64,000 nucleotides of DNA. It comes from RSA11 sp965652565 (GTDB lineage Bacteria; Actinomycetota; Thermoleophilia; Solirubrobacterales; 70-9). The stretch spans positions 1 through 64,000 of the forward strand of contig CBFGWL010000003.1 of NCBI GenBank assembly GCA_965652565.1, given 5' to 3'. Under the pieces are notes generated by a model. That model worked only from the letters and a program-made list of their open reading frames with translations. It did no database searches and was not told the DNA's origin. Shown here in pieces: positions 54,792-63,858 of this stretch. Positions within the stretch are counted from its first letter, which is position 1. Each line of letters opens with the position of its first letter. The translations under genes and the position numbers were made by a program.

Positions 54792-55724
54792 GTGAACTAC
54801 GCCAAGCGCGCGCGGATCATCCTGGCGCGGCGCCGCCTGCGCGGCCAGACCCCGCCGCCCGGCCCGGCACCGTTCGTCTGCGGCGTGACGCGCTCGGGCA
54901 CGACGCTGTTGCGGCTCATGCTGGACGCGCATCCCGACCTGGCCATCCCCGGCGAGACGCACTGGGTGCCCAAGTTCATCAAGCGCCTCGAGAAGCGCAA
55001 GATGACCGCCGACGAGATGGCCGACTTCATCATCGAGAGCAAGCGCTGGCCGGACTTCCACCTCGACCCGGACGCCCTCCGGCAGCGCTTTCGCAGCCTC
55101 AAGCATCTGAACGCGGCCGACGCGATCCGTGCCTTCTACGGCCTCTACTCCGAGCGCGAGGGCAAGACCCGCTACGGGGACAAGACGCCCGGATACGTCC
55201 GCGAGATGCTGCGCCTGCAGCGGGTGCTGCCCGAGGCGCGCTTCATCCACATCATCCGCGATGGGCGCGACGTCGCCCTCTCGCATCTGCGCATGAACTG
55301 GGGCCCGGAGAGCTACGAGGAGTCGGCGCAGCTGTGGGTCGAGCGGATCACCACCGCCCGCCGGCAGGCGCCGAAGGTACGGCATTACACGGAGGTCAAG
55401 TTCGAGGACCTCGTGCGCGACACAGAGGGCGTACTGCGCAAGGTCTGCGACTTCATCGAGCTCGACTACGACCCCTGCATGCTCGACTACCACGAGCGCG
55501 CCGAGCAGCGGCTGCGCGAGAAGGCCCGGGACCTCCCCCGGCGCAACCGCCCGGTGCAGACGGCGGAGGCGCGCATGGAGTCCCACCGGCTCGCCAAGGA
55601 GCCGCCGCGCGAGGACCGGCTCGGCATGTGGCGCCAGCGGATGAGCCCGGACGAGATCGCAAGCTACGAGGCGATCGCGGGCCCCCTGCTCACCGAGCTC
55701 GGCTACGAGCTCGGCTCGAAGTAG
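54792..55724 (+). CDS. Sulfotransferase, last array member
   Basis: 310 residues from GTG 54792. A basic N-terminus (YAKRARIILARRRLR) precedes VTRSGTTLLRLML, GETHWVPKFI (Trp and Gly replace the usual PETHF), YGDKTPGYVREM, RDGRDVALSHLRM and VKFEDLV. It ends ELGYELGSK. The array stops here; a 109-base gap with a possible promoter precedes the calcium-binding-repeat genes. Confidence 0.83.
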   Translation: MNYAKRARIILARRRLRGQTPPPGPAPFVCGVTRSGTTLLRLMLDAHPDLAIPGETHWVPKFIKRLEKRKMTADEMADFIIESKRWPDFHLDPDALRQRFRSLKHLNAADAIRAFYGLYSEREGKTRYGDKTPGYVREMLRLQRVLPEARFIHIIRDGRDVALSHLRMNWGPESYEESAQLWVERITTARRQAPKVRHYTEVKFEDLVRDTEGVLRKVCDFIELDYDPCMLDYHERAEQRLREKARDLPRRNRPVQTAEARMESHRLAKEPPREDRLGMWRQRMSPDEIASYEAIAGPLLTELGYELGSK

Positions 55725-55773
55725 CAAGCGCCCAAGCCGCAGCTGCCCCGGCCGATTCTCGCCCCCGGCACTG

Positions 55774-55802
55774 TTGACGGCCGGGGTTGCGATCGGTTAG
55801 GA
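55774..55802 (+). promoter_or_regulatory. Possible promoter of the GGxGND-repeat pair
   Basis: TTGACG (55774-55779), 17 bases, then TTAGGA (55797-55802). The -35 is good, the -10 poor. It precedes the ATG at 55834 by 31 bases. Confidence 0.35.
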
Positions 55803-55833
55803 ATGCGCAAAGGCTTGTGACGGGAGGGAACCG

Positions 55834-56508
55834 ATGAGAAAGCGCGTGCTGGGCGCTGCCGCTCTGGCAGCGTGCTTTGCCTTGACCAGCGCCGCCACCG
55901 CGGCGGTGATCAAGGGGAGCAAGGACGACGAGGTGCTCGGGGGCACCCACAAGGCCGACCGGATCCAGGGCCGGGGCGGCCACGATCTGATCGGCGGGAA
56001 CAACGGCAACGACCGGATCTCAGGGGGCGGCGGGAACGATCGCCTCTACGGCGGGCGAGGCAACGACGTCGTGCGAGGCGGACCCGGCGTCGACTTCTTG
56101 TTCGAAGGGGATCCGCTCGGCGGCGCCTGGATCACCCGCGCGCACACCCCACCCGCGCGCGGCATCGCCCATCACGACCTGCCGGGCAACGACAAGCTCT
56201 TCGGGGGCGGCGGGGCCGATTCCATCTACGGCTCGAAGGGCCGCGACCGCATCGAGGGACAAGGAGGCCATGACTTCCTGCAAGGCGGCCCCGGTGCGGA
56301 CCTGATCAGGGGCGGCGCCGGTGAGGACACCATCTACGGCGACGCCGGGAAGGACAGGCTGTTCGGTGGCGCAGGCGACGACTACCTGAACGCCGTCGAT
56401 GGCGCGCCGGGCGACAAGGTGGACTGCGGACCCGGCGACGACGAGGCCCAGGTCGACCCCGGTGACGACGTGGCGGGCAACTGCGAAACGGTCTCGACCC
56501 CGGCCTGA
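55834..56508 (+). CDS. Secreted GGxGND-repeat (RTX-like calcium-binding) protein, copy 1
   Basis: 224 residues. Signal peptide MRKRVLGAAALAACFALTSA with cleavage near ATAA. The mature part is mostly GGxGNDxL/I nonapeptide repeats (LIGGNNGNDRI, LYGGRGNDVV, LFGGGGADSI, LQGGPGADLI and others), which fold as calcium-binding parallel beta-rolls. Cys in DCGPGDDE and in GNCETV at the end probably form a disulfide. The start has GGGAGGG at 55822-55828. It should act at the cell surface or outside. Confidence 0.85.
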   Translation: MRKRVLGAAALAACFALTSAATAAVIKGSKDDEVLGGTHKADRIQGRGGHDLIGGNNGNDRISGGGGNDRLYGGRGNDVVRGGPGVDFLFEGDPLGGAWITRAHTPPARGIAHHDLPGNDKLFGGGGADSIYGSKGRDRIEGQGGHDFLQGGPGADLIRGGAGEDTIYGDAGKDRLFGGAGDDYLNAVDGAPGDKVDCGPGDDEAQVDPGDDVAGNCETVSTPA

Positions 56509-56525
56509 GCGAAGGGACGTACACC

Positions 56526-57227
56526 ATGAGGACACGCTTCAAGATCGCCGCGTTCGCCGCGTCGGTGACCCTGCTGAGCGCCACCTGCGCGCTCGCCGCG
56601 CAGATCCAGGGAACCAACCGCAACGAGATCCTCGGCGGCACGAAGAAGGCCGACGTGATCAAGGGCAAGGGCGGCAACGATCTGATCGGCGGGAACGGCG
56701 GCAACGACCGGATCGCCGGCAACGGCGGCCACGACACGCTGTACGGCATGAAGGGCAACGACACGGTTCACGGCGGGCCCGGCCAAGACGAACTGAACGA
56801 GGGCGTCGTGCTCGGCCTGCTCAACCGCGAGGCCGCGCCAGCTCCCGGGGCGGAGCGGAACCCCGCCCACCGCGGCATCGCGTTCGACCTGCCCGGCAAC
56901 GACAAGCTGTACGGCGGAGGCGGGGGCGACGTGATCTACGCATCCGCGGGGCGCGATCTCGTCGACGGCGGGCCCGGGTCGGACTACTACCTGCACGGCG
57001 GCCCCGGCAACGACCGGGTCCTGGGCAAGGGCGGTCATGACCAGCTCGATGGCGGCCCCGGCCGGGACGTGATCAACGGCGGCCCGGGCGACGACACGAT
57101 CTACGCCGTCGACGATGAGCGCGACGAGATCATTTGCGGCCCCGGCGACGACGAGGCCGTGGTCGACGCCCAGGACGAGGTCGCCCCGGACTGCGAGACC
57201 GTGCACATCGGCGCCATCCCGTTTTAG
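56526..57227 (+). CDS. Secreted GGxGND-repeat (RTX-like calcium-binding) protein, copy 2
   Basis: 233 residues, paralog of the preceding gene, 17 bases after its stop. Signal peptide MRTRFKIAAFAASVTLLSA, then GGTKKADVI, LIGGNGGNDRI, LYGMKGNDTV, LYGGGGGDVI and LHGGPGNDRV repeats, and CGPGDDEA with DCETV at the end. Differences from copy 1: a negatively charged insert (DELNEGVVLGLLNREAAPA). The pair is an obvious tandem duplication. No type I secretion gene is near, so Sec export is indicated by the signal peptides. Confidence 0.85.
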   Translation: MRTRFKIAAFAASVTLLSATCALAAQIQGTNRNEILGGTKKADVIKGKGGNDLIGGNGGNDRIAGNGGHDTLYGMKGNDTVHGGPGQDELNEGVVLGLLNREAAPAPGAERNPAHRGIAFDLPGNDKLYGGGGGDVIYASAGRDLVDGGPGSDYYLHGGPGNDRVLGKGGHDQLDGGPGRDVINGGPGDDTIYAVDDERDEIICGPGDDEAVVDAQDEVAPDCETVHIGAIPF

Positions 57228-57312
57228 GCACCGGAGGGTCGAGTCCGCTCGCCGTCCACGCGCCCGATCGCCGTGAGCCCTGCCCAACGGGCTTCAATAA
57301 GCTCGTGGGCCA

Positions 57313-59541
57313 GTGACCCAGCAGCCCGAGACAGCATCGAAGCACCGCGAGCTCGGGCTCACCGACTACGAGTACGAGCGCATCTGCGACCAGCTCGGGC
57401 GGGCGCCGAACGACGTCGAGCTGGCGATGTTCTCGCTGCTGTGGTCGGAGCACTGCGCGTATAAGCACTCGCGCAAGCTCCTGCGCCGGTTGCCGACCGA
57501 GGGCCCGCGGGTCGTCATGGGCCCGGGCGAGAACGCGGGCGCCGTGGACGTCGGAGAGGGCTACGCGGTCGCGTTCAAGGTCGAATCGCACAACCATCCG
57601 AGCGCCGTCGAGCCCTTCCAGGGGGCGGCCACCGGTGTCGGCGGGATCCTGCGCGACGTCTTCGCGCTCGGCGCGCGACCCATCGCGCTGCTCGACTCCC
57701 TGCGCTTCGGGGAGCTCGATTCCGAGCGCTCGCGCTACCTCTTCGATCACGTCGTCGCCGGCATCGGCCACTACGGGAACTCGATCGGCGTCCCCACCGT
57801 AGGCGGCGAGGTCTACTTCGAGCCTCCCTACGAGCAGAACTGCCTCGTGAACGCGATGTGCGTGGGCTTCGCGCGGACCGATGACATGATCCGCGCCGCC
57901 GCCGCGGGTGTCGGCAACATCGTCGTTCTGATGGGCGCCGCGACCGGGCGCGACGGCATCGGCGGCGCCTCGGTGCTCGCCTCCGCCGAGCTCGAGGAGG
58001 GCGACTCCTCGAAGCGCCCGACCGTGCAGATCGGCGACCCGTTCGAGGAGTCGAAGCTCCTGGAGTGCTGCCTCGAGCTGTTGCGCGAAGGCCTGCTGGT
58101 CTCCCTGCAGGACCTCGGCGCGGCGGGGCTCACGTCCTCGGGCGGCGAGATGGCGTCGGCCGGCGGAGTCGGCATCGACATCGACGTCGCCAAAGTGCCG
58201 TTGCGCGAGGCGGACATGGAGCCCTTCGAGATCATGGTCTCCGAATCGCAGGAGCGGATGCTCGCGGTCGTCGAGCCCGACAAGGTCGAGCGCGTGATCG
58301 AGGTCTGCCGGCGCTGGCAGACGGGCGCCGCGGCGGTGGGCGAGATCACCGACACCGGGCACTTCCGGGTGCTGCGCGACGGCGAGGTGGTGGGCGACAT
58401 GCCGGTCGCCGCGCTCGTCGACGGCTGTCCGCTGTACGACCTCGAGCCCGCCGAGCCCGAGGGCTGGCTCTACGGCGAGCGGGCGGCAACTCTCGAGAAC
58501 GACGCGTCGCCGGCCGAGACGCTGGCCGCGATCCTGGCCGCGCCCTCCGTGGCGTCGAAGCGCTGGGCGTTCGAGCAGTACGACTCGATCGTCGGGTCGC
58601 GCACGGTCCGCCGTCCGGAGAGCGCGGACGCCGCCGTGCTCACGCTCCCCGAGGCCGACACCGCGATCGCGGTATCGATCGACGGCAACGGTCGCCGCGT
58701 GGCATGCGACCCCTACCGCGGCACGATCGAGGTGCTCCTGGAGTGCGCGCAGAACCTCGCCTGCGTCGGCGCGGAGCCGCTCGGGCTCACCAACTGCCTG
58801 AACTTCGGCAACCCCGAGAAGCCCAATGTCGCCTGGCAGCTCGACCGCTCCGTGCAGGCGCTCGCCGACGGTTGCCGCGCCCTGGACATCCCGGTCGTCG
58901 GCGGCAACGTCTCGCTCTACAACGAGACCGACCGCGGCCCGATCTACCCGACGCCCGTGATCGGGCTCGTCGGCGAGCTGCCCGATCCCGGCGTGGCGCC
59001 GGGGGTCGCGCTGCGCCCCGGCGACGCCGTCGCGATCGCCGGCCCCTTCCAGCCGGACCTCGCGGGCTCCGAGTTCGCCAAGCAGCGCGGCGCGCTCGGC
59101 CCGGGCCTGCCCGAGGCCGACCTCGACGCCCACCGGGCTGCGCTCGCTTTCATCCGCGGCGCTGCGCGCTCCGGGCGCGTGCGCGCCATCCACGACATCA
59201 GCGACGGTGGCTTCGCCGCGGCGCTGGCCGAGATGGCGATCGCGGGGGAAGTCGGGGTCGCGGTGGACGCCGGCGGCTTTCCGGGATTCAGCGGGCTCGA
59301 CCCCGACACGGCGCTCTTCGGCGAGGGTCCGGGCGGGTACCTCTTGGCCGGCGGCCAAAAGGAGCTGCAGGAGCTCGCCGCCGATGCCGAGCGAGCCGGC
59401 GTGCCGATGACCCTGATCGGGGCCCAGGAAGGCGACGGCGTGCGGATCGCGGTTGGCGACGCGACGCTCGAGCTGCCGCTCGCCCGGGCGGCCGAGGCCT
59501 GGAACTCGCTCCCGGACCGCATGGGGCCGACGCAGCCTTGA
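57313..59541 (+). CDS. purL: Phosphoribosylformylglycinamidine synthase subunit PurL
   Basis: 742 residues, the normal size for the large subunit without the glutaminase domain. SEHCAYKHSRKLLRR, the ATP loop VGGILRDVFALGARP, AAGLTSSGGEMASAGGVG and VVGGNVSLYNET are visible. It makes FGAM with PurQ and PurS, encoded far upstream. GTG start; TAAGCT at 57298-57303 resembles the clpB -10 sequence. Its TGA overlaps the TTG of the next gene. Upstream, 86 bases separate it from the calcium-binding-repeat genes. Confidence 0.96.
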   Translation: MTQQPETASKHRELGLTDYEYERICDQLGRAPNDVELAMFSLLWSEHCAYKHSRKLLRRLPTEGPRVVMGPGENAGAVDVGEGYAVAFKVESHNHPSAVEPFQGAATGVGGILRDVFALGARPIALLDSLRFGELDSERSRYLFDHVVAGIGHYGNSIGVPTVGGEVYFEPPYEQNCLVNAMCVGFARTDDMIRAAAAGVGNIVVLMGAATGRDGIGGASVLASAELEEGDSSKRPTVQIGDPFEESKLLECCLELLREGLLVSLQDLGAAGLTSSGGEMASAGGVGIDIDVAKVPLREADMEPFEIMVSESQERMLAVVEPDKVERVIEVCRRWQTGAAAVGEITDTGHFRVLRDGEVVGDMPVAALVDGCPLYDLEPAEPEGWLYGERAATLENDASPAETLAAILAAPSVASKRWAFEQYDSIVGSRTVRRPESADAAVLTLPEADTAIAVSIDGNGRRVACDPYRGTIEVLLECAQNLACVGAEPLGLTNCLNFGNPEKPNVAWQLDRSVQALADGCRALDIPVVGGNVSLYNETDRGPIYPTPVIGLVGELPDPGVAPGVALRPGDAVAIAGPFQPDLAGSEFAKQRGALGPGLPEADLDAHRAALAFIRGAARSGRVRAIHDISDGGFAAALAEMAIAGEVGVAVDAGGFPGFSGLDPDTALFGEGPGGYLLAGGQKELQELAADAERAGVPMTLIGAQEGDGVRIAVGDATLELPLARAAEAWNSLPDRMGPTQP

Positions 59542-59903
59542 GCGACAACCGCGAAGTGCTCGGGCTCGAGATCTGGGTCCGGGTCCCCGACGACGAACGC
59601 CCTCGCCGCAACATGCGGCTACTGCTCAACTCGATCGCGATCGTTGCGGTCCTCGACGTCCTGCTGCTCATCCCGCTCGTCTGGGCATCGCTCACCGACA
59701 ACGACGGGCTCATCAGCGTGCTCGGCCCGATCCACGGGTTCGGCTTCATGCTGCTCGTCGGCATGTGCGTGCGCGGGGTCAGCAACCAGTGGTGGGGCTG
59801 GTGGTATCCGCTCTTCATCATCGTCACGCTGGGGCCGATCGGCTCGCTGGTCGGCGACCTCTTCGTTCGCCGCCGCTACAACGCCGCGGTCGCGCGGAGC
59901 TAG
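59538..59903 (+). CDS. DUF3817-type small membrane protein
   Basis: 121 residues with three hydrophobic segments and the IHGFGFMLLVG segment; GPIGSLVGDLFVRRR at the end. These agree with the small DUF3817 membrane family of unknown function. TTG at 59538 overlaps the purL stop (TTGA). The shared reading frame upstream is a shadow of purL. A soluble N-terminal part (SDNREVLGLEIWVRVPDDERP) precedes the first helix. Confidence 0.65.
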   Translation: MSDNREVLGLEIWVRVPDDERPRRNMRLLLNSIAIVAVLDVLLLIPLVWASLTDNDGLISVLGPIHGFGFMLLVGMCVRGVSNQWWGWWYPLFIIVTLGPIGSLVGDLFVRRRYNAAVARS

Positions 59904-59906
59904 CCC

Positions 59907-60869
59907 ATGCGCGCGGTGGTCACGGGCGCGGGCGGGTTCATCGGCTCGCGCCTCGCCGCCCGGCTGCTCGACGACGGGCACGAGGTGCTCGGCATCGACA
60001 GGCTCTCCGATTACTACGAGCCGCAGCGCAAGCGTGCGGCGCTCGAGCGCCTCGCCGAGCGACCCGGCTTCCGGTTTTTGATCGGCGACCTGAACGAGCT
60101 CGACCTGAACGCCGCCTTTGCGGGCGCCGATACGGTCTTCCACCTCGCCGCGCAGCCCGGCGTGCGGTCGAGCTGGGGCCGCGAGTTCGGCATCTACCTC
60201 GCGGACAACGTCCACGCCACGCAGCGCATCCTCGACGCGCTCAGCGCCGCGCGTGGCCCGCGCCTGGTCTTCGCCTCCTCATCGTCCGTCTACGGCGACG
60301 CCGAGCGCTACCCCACGGACGAGACCGCCCCGCCGCAGCCGATCTCGCCGTACGGGCTCACCAAGCTGGCCGCCGAGCACCTCTGCCGGATGTACGCGCG
60401 TTCCGGGGTGGAGACGGTGGTGCTGCGCTACTTCACCATCTTCGGCCCCGGTCAGCGCCCCGACATGGCGTTCTGCCGGTTCATCGACGCCGCGCTTGGG
60501 GGCCGCGAGGTCGAGGTGCTCGGTGACGGCCGGCAGGTGCGCGACTTCACCTACGTCGACGACGCGGTCGCGGCCACGATCGCGGCCGGCGAGCGGGGCG
60601 TCGCCGGCGAGACCTACAACGTCGCGGGCGGCACCCAGGCGAGCGTGCTCGACGTGCTCGCGGCCCTCGAGGAGTTGGTGGGTGCGCCCGTGAAGCGCCG
60701 GCACCTGCCCGCCGCCGCCGGTGACGTCAAGCGCACGAGCGCCGATTCAGCGAAGGCTCGCCGCGAGCTCGGGTTCAATCCGCAGGTGAACCTGTTCGAC
60801 GGTCTGCGCCGCCAGCTCGCCGCCCACCCGGGTGCGGGCCGCGAGCCGGGTCCGCTCATAGAGCAGTAG
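59907..60869 (+). CDS. NAD-dependent nucleotide-sugar epimerase/dehydratase (extended SDR)
   Basis: 320 residues. TGAGGFIGSRLA near 6-17 binds NAD, the catalytic triad is SSSSVYG and YGLTK (Tyr-x3-Lys), and DYYEPQRKRAAL near 32 is a motif I associate with UDP-glucuronate 4-epimerases or related UDP-sugar enzymes. RYFTIFGPGQRPDMAF is the substrate region. It likely makes a sugar nucleotide for the glycosyltransferases. Starts four bases after the DUF3817 gene. Confidence 0.85.
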   Translation: MRAVVTGAGGFIGSRLAARLLDDGHEVLGIDRLSDYYEPQRKRAALERLAERPGFRFLIGDLNELDLNAAFAGADTVFHLAAQPGVRSSWGREFGIYLADNVHATQRILDALSAARGPRLVFASSSSVYGDAERYPTDETAPPQPISPYGLTKLAAEHLCRMYARSGVETVVLRYFTIFGPGQRPDMAFCRFIDAALGGREVEVLGDGRQVRDFTYVDDAVAATIAAGERGVAGETYNVAGGTQASVLDVLAALEELVGAPVKRRHLPAAAGDVKRTSADSAKARRELGFNPQVNLFDGLRRQLAAHPGAGREPGPLIEQ

Positions 60870-60894
60870 CACCGCCGCTCGCGCCACGCCTCCG

Positions 60895-61698
60895 CTACTC
60901 CTCTCCCCGGAGCGCGCGCAGGAAGTCGCGCAGGCGCGTGTCCTCCACCGCGTCCTCTGCGTCCGCCGCGGCATCGTAGGCCTCGCGCAGCCGGCCCGCG
61001 CGCCAGAGCTCGTACTGCTGCTTGCGCGCCCTGCCGACGCGCTCGGGGAGGTGCGGTTGCTCGGCGAAGGCGCTCCCGATCTGCACGACGCGGCGCTCGA
61101 ACTGCGGGTAGCTGCGCATCTGGAAGTGCAAGACGTCGATCACGTCGGTCCGCAGCGTCTTGCCGACGCGCGGCGGCAGGCGCCGGTGGTTGCCCTTGCG
61201 GATGCGAAGCTCCGGGTGGGCGCGATGGACGATCTTGGGCGGCAGGGGCCTGCCGGCGGCGTTCAGGGAGACGCGCTCGCGGCGGGTCATCCGCTCCCAC
61301 CAAGGCCCCGGCCCCTCGGGCGGCGGCAGGAAGTTGTAGCGCTGGGCGACGACCGCGCCCACCTTCGCCGGCAGGCCGGCGAGCATCTCCTTGAGCGTCC
61401 CGGAGCCCGGCAGCCAGAACTCGTCCCCGTCGTTGGGCAGCACCCAGTCCGCGCCCTCCTCGTGGACGGCGATGTGGACCATCTCGTTGACCCAGGGCTC
61501 TTGGTCATACACCCCGGGCTGGTGGATGAGCCGCAACAGGCCCCGCGCCGCGTACTCCTCGAGAATCTCCGTCGTGCCGTCGCTCGACCGGTTGTCCATG
61601 ACGACGGCGAAATCGACGCCCTGCGCGAAGTGGAAGTCCAGGTTCTCCCGGACGATGTCCGCCTCGTCGCGGACGAGAAGCGCCATGACCAAGCGCAT
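60895..61698 (-). CDS. GT2/GT92-like glycosyltransferase, shortest paralog
   Basis: 267 residues, ending without the charged tail of its paralogs. MRLVMALLVRDEADIVRENLDFHF opens it, PNDGDEFWLPG (near 87) is the donor motif and VEDTRLRDFLRALRGEE the end, shared with 28461 and 44765. It converges with the epimerase gene (25 bases) and is divergent from the sulfotransferase at 61830. Cytoplasmic; the acceptor is unknown. Confidence 0.8.
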   Translation of the reverse strand: MRLVMALLVRDEADIVRENLDFHFAQGVDFAVVMDNRSSDGTTEILEEYAARGLLRLIHQPGVYDQEPWVNEMVHIAVHEEGADWVLPNDGDEFWLPGSGTLKEMLAGLPAKVGAVVAQRYNFLPPPEGPGPWWERMTRRERVSLNAAGRPLPPKIVHRAHPELRIRKGNHRRLPPRVGKTLRTDVIDVLHFQMRSYPQFERRVVQIGSAFAEQPHLPERVGRARKQQYELWRAGRLREAYDAAADAEDAVEDTRLRDFLRALRGEE

Positions 61699-61829
61699 GG
61701 ACGCTATGCGCGGGTGCGCGTTGAGCCCGCGCGCGCCCGGTAACCTCGGCCGCCCGCGATCGAAGTGCGATTGGCCGAGTGGATCATGGTCGTCGACGAT
61801 CTGGCGCGGTCACGGGTAGGTCCCCACAG

Positions 61830-62564
61830 ATGCCCAACGCCCTCCCATCATTGAGCGTGCGGATCGTAGCCGTGCTCGGCATGCACCGCAGCGGCACCTC
61901 GGCGCTCGCCGGCACCCTCGCGGAGCTCGGCGCCGACCTCGGCGACGCGCGCGAGGACGTCCGCTTCCAGCCCAAGGGCAACAACGAGAGCCGGGCCATC
62001 GTGAAGATCCACAACCGGATCCTGCGCCGCAACGACGCGACCTGGTGGCGCCCGCCGACCCGGCCCGTGGAAATCCCACGGCGCCTCCGCCGGCGGCTGC
62101 GGGAGGTCCTGGCGACGTTCGAGGGGCCGCTCATCGGGGTCAAGGACCCGCGCATGCTGCTCGTCTACGACCTCTGGCGCGACCTTCCGGTGACCCCAAT
62201 CGGCGTCTTTCGCAACCCGGTGGACGTCACGCGCTCGCTGCAGGCGCGAGCCAATGCCCGGGGCGAGCCGCTCGAGCTGCTCGACGACGAGCGCTGCCAC
62301 GCGCTGTGGTCGCACTACAACCGCCTCCTGTTGGCCGAGCACGAGCGCGCGCCGTTCCCGCTGCTCAACTTCGACGAGGCCGAGTCCTTCGTGCCGCGGA
62401 CCATCGCGGCCCTCCGCGCCCACGGCATCGAGGCGAGCGAGCCGCCGGGCTACTTCGAGCCCCACCTCACCACCAACCGGACCGCGGACTGGCGGGATGC
62501 GGTCGAGGAGCCGGTCGCCGCCCTCTACGACCAGCTCGTGGAGCGCGCCGAGCGGCCGCTCTAG
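61830..62564 (+). CDS. Sulfotransferase-fold protein, third subfamily
   Basis: About 244 residues from ATG 61830. The phosphate loop is GMHRSGTSALAGTL (near 15-28), and LIGVKDPRMLLV with FRNPVDVTRSL gives the 3' site, a set found in sulfotransferase-like proteins lacking full 3'-phosphate residues. NKGNNESRAIVKIHNRIL-type segment after FQPKG is characteristic. The protein is smaller than the array members. A start at TTG 61851 is possible. Sulfation role less certain than for the array. Confidence 0.68.
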   Translation: MPNALPSLSVRIVAVLGMHRSGTSALAGTLAELGADLGDAREDVRFQPKGNNESRAIVKIHNRILRRNDATWWRPPTRPVEIPRRLRRRLREVLATFEGPLIGVKDPRMLLVYDLWRDLPVTPIGVFRNPVDVTRSLQARANARGEPLELLDDERCHALWSHYNRLLLAEHERAPFPLLNFDEAESFVPRTIAALRAHGIEASEPPGYFEPHLTTNRTADWRDAVEEPVAALYDQLVERAERPL

Positions 62565-62587
62565 GAACTCCGCTCCGAGGACTCGCC

Positions 62588-63784
62588 CTAGCGCTCGTAC
62601 GCGCCCATGTCGCAGCGCTTGCCGCGCGGCCGCTTCACGCCGCGTTGGTCACGAGCCGGGCAGGAGAGCGGACCCGAGTTCACCTGCGCTGGGTTGCCCC
62701 GGTTGCGTGCGGGGCTCTTCTTGCGCAACGCGTGCGTCTTGGTCGGCCCGCCGTTCTTGCTCAGCGGCGCGAGCTTCGGCGCCTTGCCGAAGATGCTGTC
62801 TGGGCCCGGGAAGAATCCCGAGCACGTGGATGAATCCCCGAGGAGCGTGTAGCCGAGAACCACCGCCGTATTGGGGCCCGTGAAGCAGTCCCTGCCAATC
62901 GGCGCCGCGTTCCCGGCGAGAATCGAGTTGACCACCAAAGCGCTGGCGCCGGAGCCCCACAGGTGGAGCCCGCCACCGGCGCCGGCGGCGTCGCCCACGC
63001 CGGCACGGTTGCGTGTGACCGTGGCGTTGCGAAGCGTCGTGGTGCCCCCGTCCAACTCGATGCCGCCGCCGGGTCCATGGGCGGAGTTGCCGGTGATCGT
63101 CGAGTTCTCGATCGTGGCCGGGCCATCGGTGCTGATCGCACCGCCACTGCCCGTTGGATCCGCCGTCGCCCGGCTGTCGGCGATCGTCGAGCGGACCACG
63201 GTGATGGGCGAACCCCCAAAGGCGTAGATGCCGCCGCCCTTCCGGGCCAGGTTGTCGGTCACCGAGCTGTCGACCAGCCGCAGCGTGCCCAAGTTACGGA
63301 TACCTCCACCGTTGTCGGTGGTGCGGTTCCGCGTGATCACACTGCGCTTGACCACGAGCCCCGCCTGGCCGCCCACCAGCACACCGCCGGCGCGCCCGAA
63401 CCGAATGCGCAGACGCACGAGGCGGTTGCCGGAGTTGACCGCCCAGAACGCCCATTCATCCAGCTTGGCGTGCTGGATGGTCGCCCTCCCGCGCGCGCCC
63501 GCCGGCCGAACGGTGACGTCGCCGAAGATCGCAACGCTTCCCTGCGGGTTGCTCAACCGGTAGACCGCTCCGCGTTCGAGCAGAATCGTGTCCTTGCCGG
63601 ACCCCGCCTTGCATCCGCCGAAGGCGGCGTCGTCCTGGGCGGCGCGCGCAGCCTCCCGGAGGGCGCATTTGCTGCCTTCCCCGTTTTGGTCCGCGGTGGT
63701 CGTCACGCGGATCGTCCCCGCCTCGGCGAGCGTGGCACCGAGGAAGAGGCCCGCGAGCGCGACGAGCGGGATCAGCCTGATCAC
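62588..63784 (-). CDS. Secreted right-handed beta-helix protein
   Basis: About 398 residues from GTG 63784. Signal peptide GVIRLIPLVALAGLFLGATLAEAG. The mature part has TIRVTTTADQNGEGSKCALREA (the CSLREA motif) at the start and many parallel beta-helix repeats (NGGGIRNLGTLRLVDSSVTDN, SGGAISTDGPATIENSTITGN, shown here in short form), and ends GAYER, the anchor-Q type C-terminus. Surface adhesin-, lyase- or carbohydrate-binding role possible; no catalytic residues assigned. Start is uncertain; an earlier in-frame ATG at 63895 would add 37 basic residues. Confidence 0.75.
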   Translation of the reverse strand: MIRLIPLVALAGLFLGATLAEAGTIRVTTTADQNGEGSKCALREAARAAQDDAAFGGCKAGSGKDTILLERGAVYRLSNPQGSVAIFGDVTVRPAGARGRATIQHAKLDEWAFWAVNSGNRLVRLRIRFGRAGGVLVGGQAGLVVKRSVITRNRTTDNGGGIRNLGTLRLVDSSVTDNLARKGGGIYAFGGSPITVVRSTIADSRATADPTGSGGAISTDGPATIENSTITGNSAHGPGGGIELDGGTTTLRNATVTRNRAGVGDAAGAGGGLHLWGSGASALVVNSILAGNAAPIGRDCFTGPNTAVVLGYTLLGDSSTCSGFFPGPDSIFGKAPKLAPLSKNGGPTKTHALRKKSPARNRGNPAQVNSGPLSCPARDQRGVKRPRGKRCDMGAYER

Positions 63785-63858
63785 CCCGACATGTGATGAC
63801 CATAGAGCCGTGGGTCCGCTGAGGCAAGCCCGGTCCGGCAGCGCTGATAGCCTTCGGC

